Below are positions 44,559 to 53,052 of a DNA stretch of 64,000 bases, piece after piece; the stretch's first letter is position 1; each line of letters opens with the position of its first letter. The notes beneath the pieces are model-generated. The model was not told where the DNA came from and made no database searches. It saw only the letters and a list, made by a program, of their open reading frames with translations. The stretch comes from JACVRW01 sp963850205 (GTDB lineage Bacteria; Actinomycetota; Thermoleophilia; Solirubrobacterales; Thermoleophilaceae), in NCBI GenBank assembly GCA_963850205.1, contig CAWKKJ010000008.1, positions 744,001-808,000 of the forward strand. The letters run 5' to 3'. Made by a program: the position numbers and the translations under genes.

Positions 44559-45123
44559 TCAGCGCCTGGTCTCGTACCTGGTCAGCACCACGCCGTCGGG
44601 AAACGTCCCGGTCTCCACCAGGCTCAGGTTCACCCAGTTGTCCAGGGCCGTAAAGAACGGCGTGCCGCCGCCCACCAGGACCGGATGGGTGACGATCGCG
44701 TACTCGTCGATCAGCCCGGCCCGCATCGCCGCCGCGGCGAGGGTGGCACCGCCGATGTCCATGGGGCCGCCGTCGTCGGCCTTGAGCCTGGCGATCACGG
44801 TAACCGCGTCGCTGGTGACCAGGCGGGTGTTCCAGTCGACCGTCGCTGGTCGTCGAGGAGAACACCACCTTCGGCATGTCCCGCCAGCGGCGGGCGAACT
44901 CGATCTGCGCCGGTGTGGCGCCCGGCTGCTGGTCGGCGGTCGGCCAGTGGGAGCTCATCGTCTCCCACAGCTTGCGCCCGTACAGCGCCAGGCCCGTCGC
45001 CCCCACCCGGTCGGACCACCACTGGAACAGCTCGTCGCTCGGCACGCTCCAGCCGAGGTCGTCGCCGGGCGCGGCGATGTAGCCGTCCAGGCTCAGGTTC
45101 ATGCCAAAGGTCAGTTTCCGCAT
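44559..45123 (-). pseudogene. dihydrofolate reductase-like (RibD C-terminal) protein with frameshift near 44845
   Basis: From the ATG at 45123, MRKLTFGMNLSLDGYIA and LALYGRKLWETMSSHWP are typical of YwjB/RibD-C proteins. After KVVFSSTT the frame breaks; one base over, VDWNTRLVTSDAVTVIARLK and DIGGATLAAAAMRAGLIDEY lead to the normal C-terminus VVLTRYETRR. The restored 188-residue length is normal. These proteins are NADPH-fold reductases of mostly unknown substrate. Confidence 0.75.
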
Positions 45124-45542
45124 GGCGTCAGCCTCCCGTGAGTCGGTATTCGGCGTACAGACCAACACGGCGCGCAAAAATCATCGGTCAGGCCCACCGA
45201 GGGCCAGTTGACCACGACGCCAAGCAGATGCTCGTACGGAAAGGAACGGTTGCCGGCACACCCGACGCCGTGATCAGGGACCTACGGCGCCAAGCGGTGG
45301 CGGCGTGTGCCGTAAGGGTGGTTCGGTGACGTGTCGCGGTGAGGGGCGCTATACGGGACAGCCCGAACAGGTCCGTCCAAAAAACGACTTCGGCTTCGCC
45401 GCTCTCCCGCTCCCGCCGCCAAGGAGGAGCCTCGCCCGGCCGCGGCGGACACGGCTAGAGACCAGCTCCTGCGGGCCCCGGCACCAGCAGCGGCGCGTCT
45501 GGCTGGGTGGACATGCGTGCACAGCGGTGGGACGCTGAACAG
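45124..45542. other. gap with a possible luciferase-like monooxygenase remnant and a degenerate repeat
   Basis: On the plus strand about 45200-45329 the frame reads KQMLVRKGTVAGTPDAVIRD and ends at a stop, which resembles the last segment of luciferase-like flavin monooxygenases; the rest of such a gene is missing. A degenerate repeat lies at 45401-45430. No intact gene is present. Confidence 0.3.
45401..45430 (+). repeat. degenerate composite repeat fragment
   Basis: GCTCTCCCGCTCCCGCC followed closely by CAAGGAGGAGC. It looks like the left part of the composite joined to its right end by an internal deletion. Confidence 0.35.
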
Positions 45543-47060
45543 ATGAGCGCTACCGCCGCCACGCCGGCCGTCGAGGCCGGCTCGGACATCGTTGTGGAGA
45601 ACCCCGTGACCGGGGGAGTCGCCGGCGAGGCGCCCGACATGACCCGGGAGATCCCGTCGCTTGTCGCCCGTGCGCGCAGGGCCCAGGCGGCCTGGGGCGC
45701 GCGGCCGGTCGATGAGCGGGCCAAGGTGCTGGGGGCCATGCGTCGCTGGCTCGTCGCCAACCGGCACGCCGTCGTCGAGTCGACGATGCGCGAGACGGGC
45801 AAGACCTACGAGGATGCGCTCATCAGCGAGGTGTTCGCCCTAGCGGACGCGCTGCGGTTCTGGGGGCGCAGGGCGGGGCGATTCTTGCGCGACGAGCGCG
45901 TCCCGGCGCGTAGCCCGCTGCTGCTGGGCCGCAAGTTCGTTGTGCGCCGGCGCCCGCTCGGCGTGGTCGGTGTGATCGCCCCCTGGAACTACCCGCTGTT
46001 GGTCGGGATCGGGGACGCCGCCCCGGCGCTGATGGCCGGCAACGCTGTGGTGGTCAAGCCGTCGGAGATCACGCCGCTGACGACGGCGATGGTGGTCGAC
46101 GGGTGGGTGCGCGATACGGGCTTGCCGGAGGACGTGCTGGTTGTTGCGACGGGTCGTGGTGGCACAGGCGCTGCGCTCGTCGATCAGGTCGACATGATCA
46201 TGTTCACCGGGTCGACGCGGACCGGGCGCAAGGTGGCTGCGGGCGCGGCGAAGCGGCTGATTCCGGTGTCGCTCGAGTTGGGCGGCAAGGATCCGATGAT
46301 CGTGTGCGCCGACGCCGATCTCGACCGTGCCGCCAACGCCGCCGCGCAGTGGGGTCTGGCAAACAGCGGCCAGGCCTGCACGTCGGTCGAGCGCATCTAT
46401 GTCGAGCAGCAGGTCCACGACGCGTTCGTCGACAAGCTGGTTGGCGCGGTGGAGAAGCTGCGCCAGCGCGGCATCACGTCCGCGGGCGAGGCCGATGTCG
46501 GGGCGATGACCTTTCCGCCGCAGATCGAAGTCGTGGAGCGCCATGTGGCGGACGCGCTCGCCAAGGGGGCGAGGGTGCTCACCGGCGGCCGGCGCGGGCC
46601 CGGGCCCGGGCTCTACTACGAGCCCACCGTCCTCGTCGACGTCGATCACGACATGGACTGCATGCGCGAGGAGACCTTCGGCCCGACGCTGCCCGTCATG
46701 CGGGTGCGGGACACCGACGAGGCGGTACGGCTGGCGAACGACTCCGGCTACGGGCTCTCGTCGTCGGTCTACTCCAAGGACACGGCCAAGGGCGAGGCGA
46801 TCGCCCGGCGCATCCGTGCGGGCAACACCGCGGTCAACGACGGCTACCTCCACGTGCTCGGCTGGGAGGCGCCGTACGGCGGCTCGCGCGACTCGGGCGT
46901 AGGCGCTCGCAGCGGACGCGAGGGCATCCTCAAGTACACCGAGCCGCACACGATCATGGTGACCCGCTTCGGGCTCAAGAAGGACATCGGCTGGTTCCCG
47001 AACTCCAAGCGGATGACAAAGCTGCTCGAGCGCGGGCTCAGCCGCTACTACGGGCGGTAA
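45543..47060 (+). CDS. aldehyde dehydrogenase (succinate-semialdehyde dehydrogenase type)
   Basis: A 505-residue NAD(P)-dependent aldehyde dehydrogenase. VIAPWNYPLLVGIGDA and FTGSTRTGR bind the cofactor, LELGGKDPMIV holds the general-base Glu, NSGQACTSVERI contains the catalytic Cys, and CMREETFGPTLPV the conserved C-terminal motif. The sequence resembles actinobacterial enzymes annotated as succinate-semialdehyde dehydrogenases, but substrate choice cannot be read directly. The start is taken at the ATG at 45543 rather than one 12 codons upstream, which gives the family's usual N-terminus. Confidence 0.88.
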   Translation: MSATAATPAVEAGSDIVVENPVTGGVAGEAPDMTREIPSLVARARRAQAAWGARPVDERAKVLGAMRRWLVANRHAVVESTMRETGKTYEDALISEVFALADALRFWGRRAGRFLRDERVPARSPLLLGRKFVVRRRPLGVVGVIAPWNYPLLVGIGDAAPALMAGNAVVVKPSEITPLTTAMVVDGWVRDTGLPEDVLVVATGRGGTGAALVDQVDMIMFTGSTRTGRKVAAGAAKRLIPVSLELGGKDPMIVCADADLDRAANAAAQWGLANSGQACTSVERIYVEQQVHDAFVDKLVGAVEKLRQRGITSAGEADVGAMTFPPQIEVVERHVADALAKGARVLTGGRRGPGPGLYYEPTVLVDVDHDMDCMREETFGPTLPVMRVRDTDEAVRLANDSGYGLSSSVYSKDTAKGEAIARRIRAGNTAVNDGYLHVLGWEAPYGGSRDSGVGARSGREGILKYTEPHTIMVTRFGLKKDIGWFPNSKRMTKLLERGLSRYYGR

Positions 47061-47096
47061 TCGAGCCGCTGCAGTCAACGGGATACTCGGCCAGGT

Positions 47097-47504
47097 ATGT
47101 CGCAGGTTGATGCCGAGCTGGTGCGCCGTTTCCTCGACGCGTTGAATCGGCGCGACCTCGAGGATTTTCTGGCGGTGTGCCACCCGGACGTGGAGTTCCG
47201 CTCGTTCGCCAGCGATCTCGGCGGCACCTTTCGCGGGCACGCCGGCATGCGCGTCTACTTCCACGAGTTCACCGACACGTTCGACGAGTACCACTTCGAG
47301 ATCGAGCGAATTGAGGACCGCGGGGATCTGATGGTTGGGTGGCTGCAAGCTCACGCTCGAGCCAGGGCAAGCGGAGTCGACCTTGACTGGCGGCCCGTTG
47401 TGGCCACTCGCCTCCGCGACGGAAGCTTGTGGCGCATCGCGGCCTGTCGAGACGAACCGGAGGCGCTCGATTCGGTGCGCCTGAGGAACAACCGCGCGAC
47501 CTAG
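47097..47504 (+). CDS. SnoaL-like (NTF2 fold) protein
   Basis: A 135-residue protein with the cone-shaped NTF2 fold: VRRFLDALNRRDLEDFLAVC and HPDVEFRSFASDLGGTFRG, followed by a curved sheet. The fold serves ketosteroid isomerases, polyketide cyclases and many orphan proteins. It is related to the decayed gene at 404-678. It starts 36 bases after the aldehyde dehydrogenase stop, possibly cotranscribed. Confidence 0.8.
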   Translation: MSQVDAELVRRFLDALNRRDLEDFLAVCHPDVEFRSFASDLGGTFRGHAGMRVYFHEFTDTFDEYHFEIERIEDRGDLMVGWLQAHARARASGVDLDWRPVVATRLRDGSLWRIAACRDEPEALDSVRLRNNRAT

Positions 47505-47804
47505 CGCGCGCCGCCCTATGCCGAGGAGTGTGCGCCGGTCTCGCACCGCAGGAGCCTCGCCCAGCCGCGTCGGACCCGGCCGGAAACCATCCGCCCCCGT
47601 CCGGGGCCGCCGGCATCCCTGGCCGCAGACCGTGTCCGAGCGAGCCGCGAAGCAGGCGAGCGAGAGCGAGCGCAGCGAGCGAGCAGGTCGGCGGACAGGC
47701 GATGACGGCGGCCCCGCCACCACCACCGCCCGGACCCAGGCAGTACTCAGCGCAGCGGGCGTCTCGGCCGAGGGCGGCACGCGGCCGCTAGCCTCGCGGC
47801 CTCC
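47505..47804. other. gap with a degenerate hairpin
   Basis: Three hundred bases with no credible gene. A weak match to the hairpin family (loop GGTCTCGCAC and right arm CGCAGGAG) lies at 47529-47554, and a purine-rich stretch with repeated GAGCGAGC is at about 47650-47685. Confidence 0.4.
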
Positions 47805-48896
47805 GTGGACGCCGAGCAGATCCTCGCCTTCCGTCTCGCCCGCGTGGGGCTGGCCGGGCCCGGCGCGGCCGATCTCGCCGGTGCCGCCGCCTGCCCGGCC
47901 TCCGACTTCTCACGAGATGCGGCTCTGCTGGCGCTGGCGGCACGCCAGGACGGCGTCACTCGGCAGGGCTACGACGAGGCCGTCGACGGGGGCGACCTGG
48001 TGGTGGCGCACATCGTGCGCGGAGCCATCCACGCGCTCGCGCCCAACGATCTTGCGCTCTACGGCCGCGCGCTCGTCGCGCGTGACGACGACGAGCTGGG
48101 CGTACAGCTCGGCCGGCAGGTCCAGCGGCTGGCCGCCGAGAAGGGGTTCGCGCCGGCGGACGCCCTCGATCAGGTCGCCGAGGCGACCAAGAATGCGCTC
48201 AGCCAGGGTCGTGCGCTCTCCAAGAACGAGCTCCATGAGGAGCTGCGCCGGCGGGTCGACCCGGATCTGATGCCCTGGTGCAGAGGGTGCAAGAGCCACC
48301 ACGTGGCGCCGATGCTGTGGCGCTACGGCAGCGTGGCGGCCGGCGCCCGCCTCGATTCACAGCGCCGCTACCTCCTCGGCAAGCCGGGGCGAAGGCCGCG
48401 GGCTGCCGAGGCGGTGAGCCGTTTCCTGAGCTTCTACGGGCCGTCCACCGACGCGGAGTTCGCCGACTGGGCGGGCCTGGCCAAGTCGCACGTCAAGCGC
48501 CTCTGGGGCGAGGTCGAAGCCGACCTGCGCGAGGTCTCCGCCGGCAGGCGGCGGGCGTGGGTGGCGAGCGGAGACCTGCAGGCGCTCGAGTCACCGCCCG
48601 CCGCCGAGGGCGTTCGCCTGATCCCGCCCGGCGATCCCTACCTGCAGAAGCCCAACCGAGGCCTTCTGGCCCCCGACGCCGAACTGCGCAAGCGACTGTT
48701 CCGGCCGGTCGCGAGCCCGGGCGCGGTCCTCAAGGACGGACGGCTCGCCGGCCTGTGGCGGGTGAAGGCCGCGGGCAAGAAGGCCGAGATCAGCGTCGAG
48801 AAGCTGGGCCGGCTCGCGCGAAAGGACCTCGAGGACGAGGCGGAGCGGATCGCCGGGCTGCGAGGCGCCCCGGAAGCCCTGCTGGTCGTCGACTAG
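47805..48896 (+). CDS. winged-helix DNA-binding protein (AlkZ/YcaQ-like, HTH_42 family)
   Basis: A 363-residue protein starting with a GTG. Its N-terminal segment ILAFRLARVGLAGPGAADLA and the C-terminal RLIPPGDPYLQKPNRGLLAP resemble the HTH_42 family, whose studied members (AlkZ and AlkX) are DNA glycosylases acting on crosslinks or bulky alkylated bases. I cannot confirm the catalytic QxQ motif here, so repair activity is possible but not shown. It converges on a lipoprotein gene with a 4-base overlap. Confidence 0.7.
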   Translation: MDAEQILAFRLARVGLAGPGAADLAGAAACPASDFSRDAALLALAARQDGVTRQGYDEAVDGGDLVVAHIVRGAIHALAPNDLALYGRALVARDDDELGVQLGRQVQRLAAEKGFAPADALDQVAEATKNALSQGRALSKNELHEELRRRVDPDLMPWCRGCKSHHVAPMLWRYGSVAAGARLDSQRRYLLGKPGRRPRAAEAVSRFLSFYGPSTDAEFADWAGLAKSHVKRLWGEVEADLREVSAGRRRAWVASGDLQALESPPAAEGVRLIPPGDPYLQKPNRGLLAPDAELRKRLFRPVASPGAVLKDGRLAGLWRVKAAGKKAEISVEKLGRLARKDLEDEAERIAGLRGAPEALLVVD

Positions 48897-49354
48897 CCGA
48901 CGCAGGCCCGGGCGCCCAGCTCGCGGGCGTAGCGGTCCGACTCGCTCGCCTCCAGCCGGCTCAGCTTCTGAGCGGCGGCCTGGACCGCCTCCTCGTCCCT
49001 GTCCTTGACAGCGGCCTTGAGCTCCTCGAGAGCGGGCACGAGCTTGCTGTCGAGCTCCTCGGAGAAGCCCTCCACGAACTTCGTGGCCGTCTCTCCGTCG
49101 GCGCCCTCGGGCCGCTCGAGCTCGACCAGCTGGTCGGCGGCGCTGCGGGTGCGTTTGAGCCCCTTTTGGATCACCGCGACCACCTCCTCCGGTGTCTCGG
49201 CGCCCTCACCGAGGCTCTCCAGCGTCTCCTCCGCGTTGTTGCATATGCGGTCAGCGTCGTTGGCGAACTCGCTCGCAGACGGCGCATCGCTCCCCCCGCA
49301 CGCAGCGATGAGGAGCATGGCCAGGAGAGCGGTTGCGCAAGCAAGGCGTGGCAT
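48893..49354 (-). CDS. small lipoprotein of unknown function
   Basis: A 153-residue lipoprotein: the signal peptide ends with the lipobox LIAACGGSD, and the mature part is a four-helix-like, acidic protein (ASEFANDADRICNNAEETLE, and LVPALEELKAAVKDRDEEAV) with two further cysteines, one near each end. No family function is known to me. It would be anchored to the outer face of the cytoplasmic membrane. Confidence 0.75.
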   Translation of the reverse strand: MPRLACATALLAMLLIAACGGSDAPSASEFANDADRICNNAEETLESLGEGAETPEEVVAVIQKGLKRTRSAADQLVELERPEGADGETATKFVEGFSEELDSKLVPALEELKAAVKDRDEEAVQAAAQKLSRLEASESDRYARELGARACVG

Positions 49355-49430
49355 CCCAGCCCTCTACCCCGGGCGACCGCTTTCCAAGCTGTGACCGCGC
49401 CCTGAAAGCCCGGCTGGTCGTCGATTAGGG

Positions 49431-50123
49431 CTACTGCCCGCCCAGCAGGTACTCGGTGAGCGCCTGCACCTGCTTCTCGGAAAGGCGGCCCTCGTACGAG
49501 GGCATCACGCCGGACTGGTAGCCGTCCACGGTGAAGGCGTCCGGGTCCAGGATCGACTCCTGCGTGTACTCCTCGGGTGACCCCTGGCCCCGGTCGCCGG
49601 CCGCCGAGGCCAGCTCGTCGAGGCTCGGACCGACGTTGCCGTTCGTGCCCGCGTCGGCGAAGACGTGACACGACCCGCAGCCGGCGGCGATGAAGATCTC
49701 CCTGCCGCTGGTGGCGCCCTCGAGCCCGGCGGTGGCCAGAGCCCCCTGATCCTCGCCGGACTTTCCGGTGGCGAAGGCCACGTAGGACGCCACGTCGGTG
49801 GCGTCCGAGCCCGTGACCAGGTTGGCCGGCATCGAGCTGTTCTTGCGGACGTTGGCGATCTGGTCGTGGACGATGCCCTCGACGGTCTCGCGGTTGAAGC
49901 CGTCCCGCAGGGCGGCGTCGAACGAGGCGTCGAGGCTCGGGCCGGTCTGGCCCTGAGTGCCCGCCCGCCCCAGCTGGTGGCAGGACCCGCACTTCTGCAC
50001 GAACAGCGCCTTGCCGTTCGCGAGGTCCGGCTCCTCCCTCCCGCAGGCTCCCAGCGGCAGCGCCACGGCGGCGACGGCCAGCGCGGCGAGCAGGGGCTTG
50101 AGCGAGTGGCGGAGGACCCTCAC
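49431..50123 (-). CDS. diheme c-type cytochrome lipoprotein
   Basis: A 230-residue membrane-anchored cytochrome c. The signal peptide ends in a lipobox (ALPLGACGRE). Two heme-binding sites are present, FVQKCGSCHQLGRAG and IAAGCGSCHVFADAG, each with a distal methionine candidate (SSMPANLVTG and SGVMPSYEGRLSE). The pattern looks like a duplicated cytochrome c domain, fit for electron transfer outside the membrane. Its start overlaps the stop of the glycosyltransferase gene by 4 bases, an unexpected pairing. Confidence 0.88.
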   Translation of the reverse strand: MRVLRHSLKPLLAALAVAAVALPLGACGREEPDLANGKALFVQKCGSCHQLGRAGTQGQTGPSLDASFDAALRDGFNRETVEGIVHDQIANVRKNSSMPANLVTGSDATDVASYVAFATGKSGEDQGALATAGLEGATSGREIFIAAGCGSCHVFADAGTNGNVGPSLDELASAAGDRGQGSPEEYTQESILDPDAFTVDGYQSGVMPSYEGRLSEKQVQALTEYLLGGQ

Positions 50124-51601
50124 GGGCCGTGAAGATTATCCCCTGCGGGGGCCGGACGGGGAAGCTCGTCGAGCCTTCCCTGGGCCGCCGCTATGGCCCC
50201 TTCGGCCACGCTTTCCCAGCTGTAGCGGCTCGCCGCCCGTTCGGCCAGCGCCAACCTGGCGCGGTCACGCTCGGCCGGGTCGGTGCCCAGCCACGCGACG
50301 AGCTTGGAAGCGATCTCCTCGATCGCGCCGGGCCCCACGCGGAAGGAGAGCAACGGCCGCAGCTGCTCCGGCAGAGCGGGCGCCAGCGCGGCCGTGACCT
50401 CGGCCATCCCGGAGTGCCCGGCCGACAGCGGGAAGGCGCCACAGGCGGCTGCCTCGGCCGCGACCATTCCGAACGCCTCCGGGAAGGTGCTCGGCATCAC
50501 CTGCGCCTCGCAGGCGGGCAGGAGGTCGGGCAGGTCGCCGTGCGCCAGCGCGCCGGTGAAGTGCACTCGGGCGGCGGCCGCCGGGGCCGTCCGAAGCCAC
50601 TCCTCCCCCGCGCTCTCCAGGAAGGTCTTCAGGTACTTCAGCTCGCCGGCCGGGCCGCCCTCCAGCTCGCGGCCCCGAGCAGCGATGTCGAGCAGGTCAC
50701 CCACGTCGGCACGGCCCATCGCGTCCACGAAGCGGCCGAGCGCCTCCCGGTAGGTGCCGAATCCCACCACCACCAGCCGGGCCCGCGGCTCCTTGGCCAC
50801 CACCAGCGGCCAGGCGGCGAGGAGCAGGTCCACACCCTTGGAGACGATCAGCTTGCCCACGTAGCTGACGATGCGGTCGCGGCCGGGATGCAGCTCGTGC
50901 AGCGCGCGGGCCGCCCCCTCCTCGCCGCCCCAGGCCGCGTCGCTGCCGGCCTCCAGCTTCTTGGCCAGCCGGCTCAGCCCCTGGGCCGCCTCCTCGGGCG
51001 GCCGGGGCCGGAAGCTGTGCACGTCCACCCCCGGCGGCAGCAGACGCGTCTTCTCCGGCAGCGCCGGCTCCTCGGCCAGCACCTCCCACAGGCTGTGGGC
51101 GGTGTGGCTCGATCCCGCGAGCACGCCGCCGGCCCCGCGCACGCCCTCCAGGGCGTAGGGCAGAAATCGGGGCCCGCCCGGGCGCACCGTGTACTCCAGC
51201 GCGCTGCCGTGGACCTTCACCGCGTAGGGCGCCCGGCCCGCCAGGCCCCGGGCCACGATCACTGGGCCCATCACCAGATGGTTGGCCAGGGCGGCGTCGG
51301 GCAGGGGAAGCGCGGCGATCGCTTCCACGTTGGCCTGGATGTAGTGGTTCAGGGCCGCGTCGTCGAGCTCGGAGAAGGGGATCGCGTCGAAGCCCGCGTA
51401 GGTGTCGGCCACGTACACCGGCAGCACCCGCCCGATGTCGGGCACGTGGACGGTCACGCCATCGGGCATCTCGACCTCGCGGTCCTGGCAGACGAGGTCC
51501 ACCTGGTGTCCGAGCGAGGCCAGCGCCCGCGCCAGGCTGGCGTTGTAGATGTTGCTGCCGGTGCCGCGCAGCAGGTAGCCGTGGAAGATCAGGATCCGCA
51601 T
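50120..51601 (-). CDS. glycosyltransferase family 4-like protein
   Basis: A 493-residue GT-B fold glycosyltransferase. The N-terminal domain begins ILIFHGYLLRGTGSNIYNAS; the donor-binding domain has IVSYVGKLIVSKGVDLLLAA and the characteristic STFPEAFGMVAAEAAACGAF, whose Glu residues bind the nucleotide sugar. The start at the ATG at 51601 is preferred; the open frame continues upstream through a divergent gene. The acceptor sugar or lipid is unknown. Confidence 0.83.
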   Translation of the reverse strand: MRILIFHGYLLRGTGSNIYNASLARALASLGHQVDLVCQDREVEMPDGVTVHVPDIGRVLPVYVADTYAGFDAIPFSELDDAALNHYIQANVEAIAALPLPDAALANHLVMGPVIVARGLAGRAPYAVKVHGSALEYTVRPGGPRFLPYALEGVRGAGGVLAGSSHTAHSLWEVLAEEPALPEKTRLLPPGVDVHSFRPRPPEEAAQGLSRLAKKLEAGSDAAWGGEEGAARALHELHPGRDRIVSYVGKLIVSKGVDLLLAAWPLVVAKEPRARLVVVGFGTYREALGRFVDAMGRADVGDLLDIAARGRELEGGPAGELKYLKTFLESAGEEWLRTAPAAAARVHFTGALAHGDLPDLLPACEAQVMPSTFPEAFGMVAAEAAACGAFPLSAGHSGMAEVTAALAPALPEQLRPLLSFRVGPGAIEEIASKLVAWLGTDPAERDRARLALAERAASRYSWESVAEGAIAAAQGRLDELPRPAPAGDNLHGP

Positions 51602-51628
51602 GGGCCCGACGCTATTGTTCCCGCCGCA

Positions 51629-51901
51629 ATGTCGCCCCGCCGCCAGAGGTACCGGCTCCGCGCCCGCTCCGACCGCGAGGTGATCCGCGAGGTGGAGCCG
51701 GGCGTGACCTACGTGGACCACGAGTCCGGCGAAGAGCTGCAGGTGGTGGGTGCGCTGCTGCCCCTGGCCCCCTCGCCGAGCGATCTGCCGTACGCCGTCG
51801 AGAACCTGAGACTGTGCGGCTGCTCGCTCGAGCAGCTCGTTCAGAAGGACCTGAACGACTGTCCGCACTGCGGCCGGCGCCTGCCGGCCGTCGAGCGCTG
51901 A
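51629..51901 (+). CDS. small zinc-ribbon-like protein
   Basis: A 90-residue protein with LRLCGCSLEQLVQKDL followed by NDCPHCGRRLPAVE, which could bind one zinc. It has no recognised family. It is divergent from the glycosyltransferase with a very short gap of 27 bases, so their promoters must overlap or lie within the genes. It overlaps the lipoprotein frame that follows. Confidence 0.55.
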   Translation: MSPRRQRYRLRARSDREVIREVEPGVTYVDHESGEELQVVGALLPLAPSPSDLPYAVENLRLCGCSLEQLVQKDLNDCPHCGRRLPAVER

Positions 51902-52236
51902 CGAGGGCCTTCATTCTGCTGCTGCTGCTGGCCGCGGTGGTGGCCGGCTGCGGCGGCGATGACGAACAGGCCCGGACGACCCAGACCCTGCCCCAGCTGT
52001 CGGTCCCCGAGCCCGAGGTGGAGCCGACGGAGACGACCGCGCCCGAGACCCAGACCCAACCCCCGGCCCCGGAGCCGGTCGAGCCCACGCCGCCCGCCGA
52101 CGGCGGCACACCGGCCCCCGAGCCCGAGCCGCAGGCCCCGGCCGACACGCCGGAGAACGACGTGGCGCCGCCCGAGGGCACGCCGGCGGAGCGCTTCGAG
52201 GAGTTCTGCGAGGAGAACCCGGGCGCCTGCGGATAA
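51814..52236 (+). CDS. proline-rich lipoprotein
   Basis: After a hydrophobic segment with a lipobox (FILLLLLAAVVAGCGGDD) the rest is a Pro/Glu/Thr-rich extended chain (EPTETTAPETQTQPPAPEPV) ending with a short two-cysteine segment (FEEFCEENPGACG). The GTG at 51814 lies inside the preceding zinc-ribbon gene in another frame. I see no canonical start closer to the signal segment, so the true N-terminus may begin at a CTG near 51892. Its role may be that of a cell-wall-spanning spacer. Confidence 0.55.
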   Translation: MRLLARAARSEGPERLSALRPAPAGRRALTRAFILLLLLAAVVAGCGGDDEQARTTQTLPQLSVPEPEVEPTETTAPETQTQPPAPEPVEPTPPADGGTPAPEPEPQAPADTPENDVAPPEGTPAERFEEFCEENPGACG

Positions 52237-52246
52237 GGGGACAGCG

Positions 52247-52606
52247 TCAGGCGAGAACGGCGAGGGCCTTCTCGCGCGAGTCGAAGATCGTCAGGTGGCC
52301 CGCCAGGCCCGCGATCTGGAACGGACGCAGCACGCGCTCGGTGGGGCAGACCAGCACCATGCGCGCGTGACGCAGCGAGAAGTGCCTGAGCGCGTGCACC
52401 AGCACCCCGATGCCGGTGGAGTCCAGGAAGGTCACGTCCGACAGGTCGACGATCACGTCCTTCTTTCCCTCTTCGGCCAGCCCGAACAGGCAGCTGCCCA
52501 GCTTGGGAGCGGTGTGTGCGTCGACCTCTCCCTGGAGCGCCACCACGCTCTTCGTGCCGTCCACGGGCTCGTTCACGAGCCCGAAGTCGATCAGCCCTCC
52601 CATCAA
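52247..52606 (-). CDS. STAS-domain anti-sigma factor antagonist
   Basis: A 119-residue SpoIIAA/RsbV-type protein. VVALQGEVDAHTAPKLGSCL starts the fold, and the phosphorylatable Ser is in VTFLDSTGIGVLVHAL. In such switches the unphosphorylated antagonist binds the anti-sigma kinase and frees a sigma factor of the SigB/SigF type. No kinase or sigma factor is adjacent. Confidence 0.85.
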   Translation of the reverse strand: MMGGLIDFGLVNEPVDGTKSVVALQGEVDAHTAPKLGSCLFGLAEEGKKDVIVDLSDVTFLDSTGIGVLVHALRHFSLRHARMVLVCPTERVLRPFQIAGLAGHLTIFDSREKALAVLA

Positions 52607-52626
52607 GGTCGAGAACCTATCAGGAG

Positions 52627-52977
52627 CTAGGGCAAGCGGTGCGTGGGCACCGGCGAGCGCGGTTTTCGCACCCGCGACGGCAACGGGGCGGGCACCGGCG
52701 GCTCGGCACCGCGCCGCCGGCCCGGCGAGCGGGCCGGGCCGTGTCCTCGATCACGCCCGCGCCCGAGGGGCCAGCGCCCGAGGGGAAGCCGGATCCCGTC
52801 GCCTCCGGGACCGTCGTTTCCGGGTTGCGGGTCCGGGCCCTCGCCCCCGCCGCCGCCCTCCTCGTGCGAGTCGTCGTCGTCGTCGCGCAGCCGGAAGAAC
52901 CACACGAGCCACACGATGAGCAGGCCGACGTCGAAGACGCGGAACCCGACCATGAAGATCCACCCCTCCGTGGTCAC
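52627..52977 (-). CDS. small single-pass membrane protein with acidic, glycine-rich and basic tail
   Basis: A 116-residue protein with one hydrophobic segment (VGFRVFDVGLLIVWLVWFF), then LRDDDDDSHEEGGGGGEGPD and an Arg/Pro-rich tail. The low-complexity tail may be a coding artefact at its far end, but the membrane segment is a fair indication of a real gene. I do not recognise a family. Confidence 0.5.
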   Translation of the reverse strand: MTTEGWIFMVGFRVFDVGLLIVWLVWFFRLRDDDDDSHEEGGGGGEGPDPQPGNDGPGGDGIRLPLGRWPLGRGRDRGHGPARSPGRRRGAEPPVPAPLPSRVRKPRSPVPTHRLP

Positions 52978-53052
52978 AACCCGATGCTACCGCGCTGTCG
53001 AGGCCCGCGAAAGAGGCCGCGGCGCCGACAGGGCCGCCCCGGCGCCCGACCG

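Noticed and set aside
47650..47690. GAGCGAGC-type short tandem sequence
   Set aside because: It is an imperfect purine-rich run of about 40 bases with no consistent unit.
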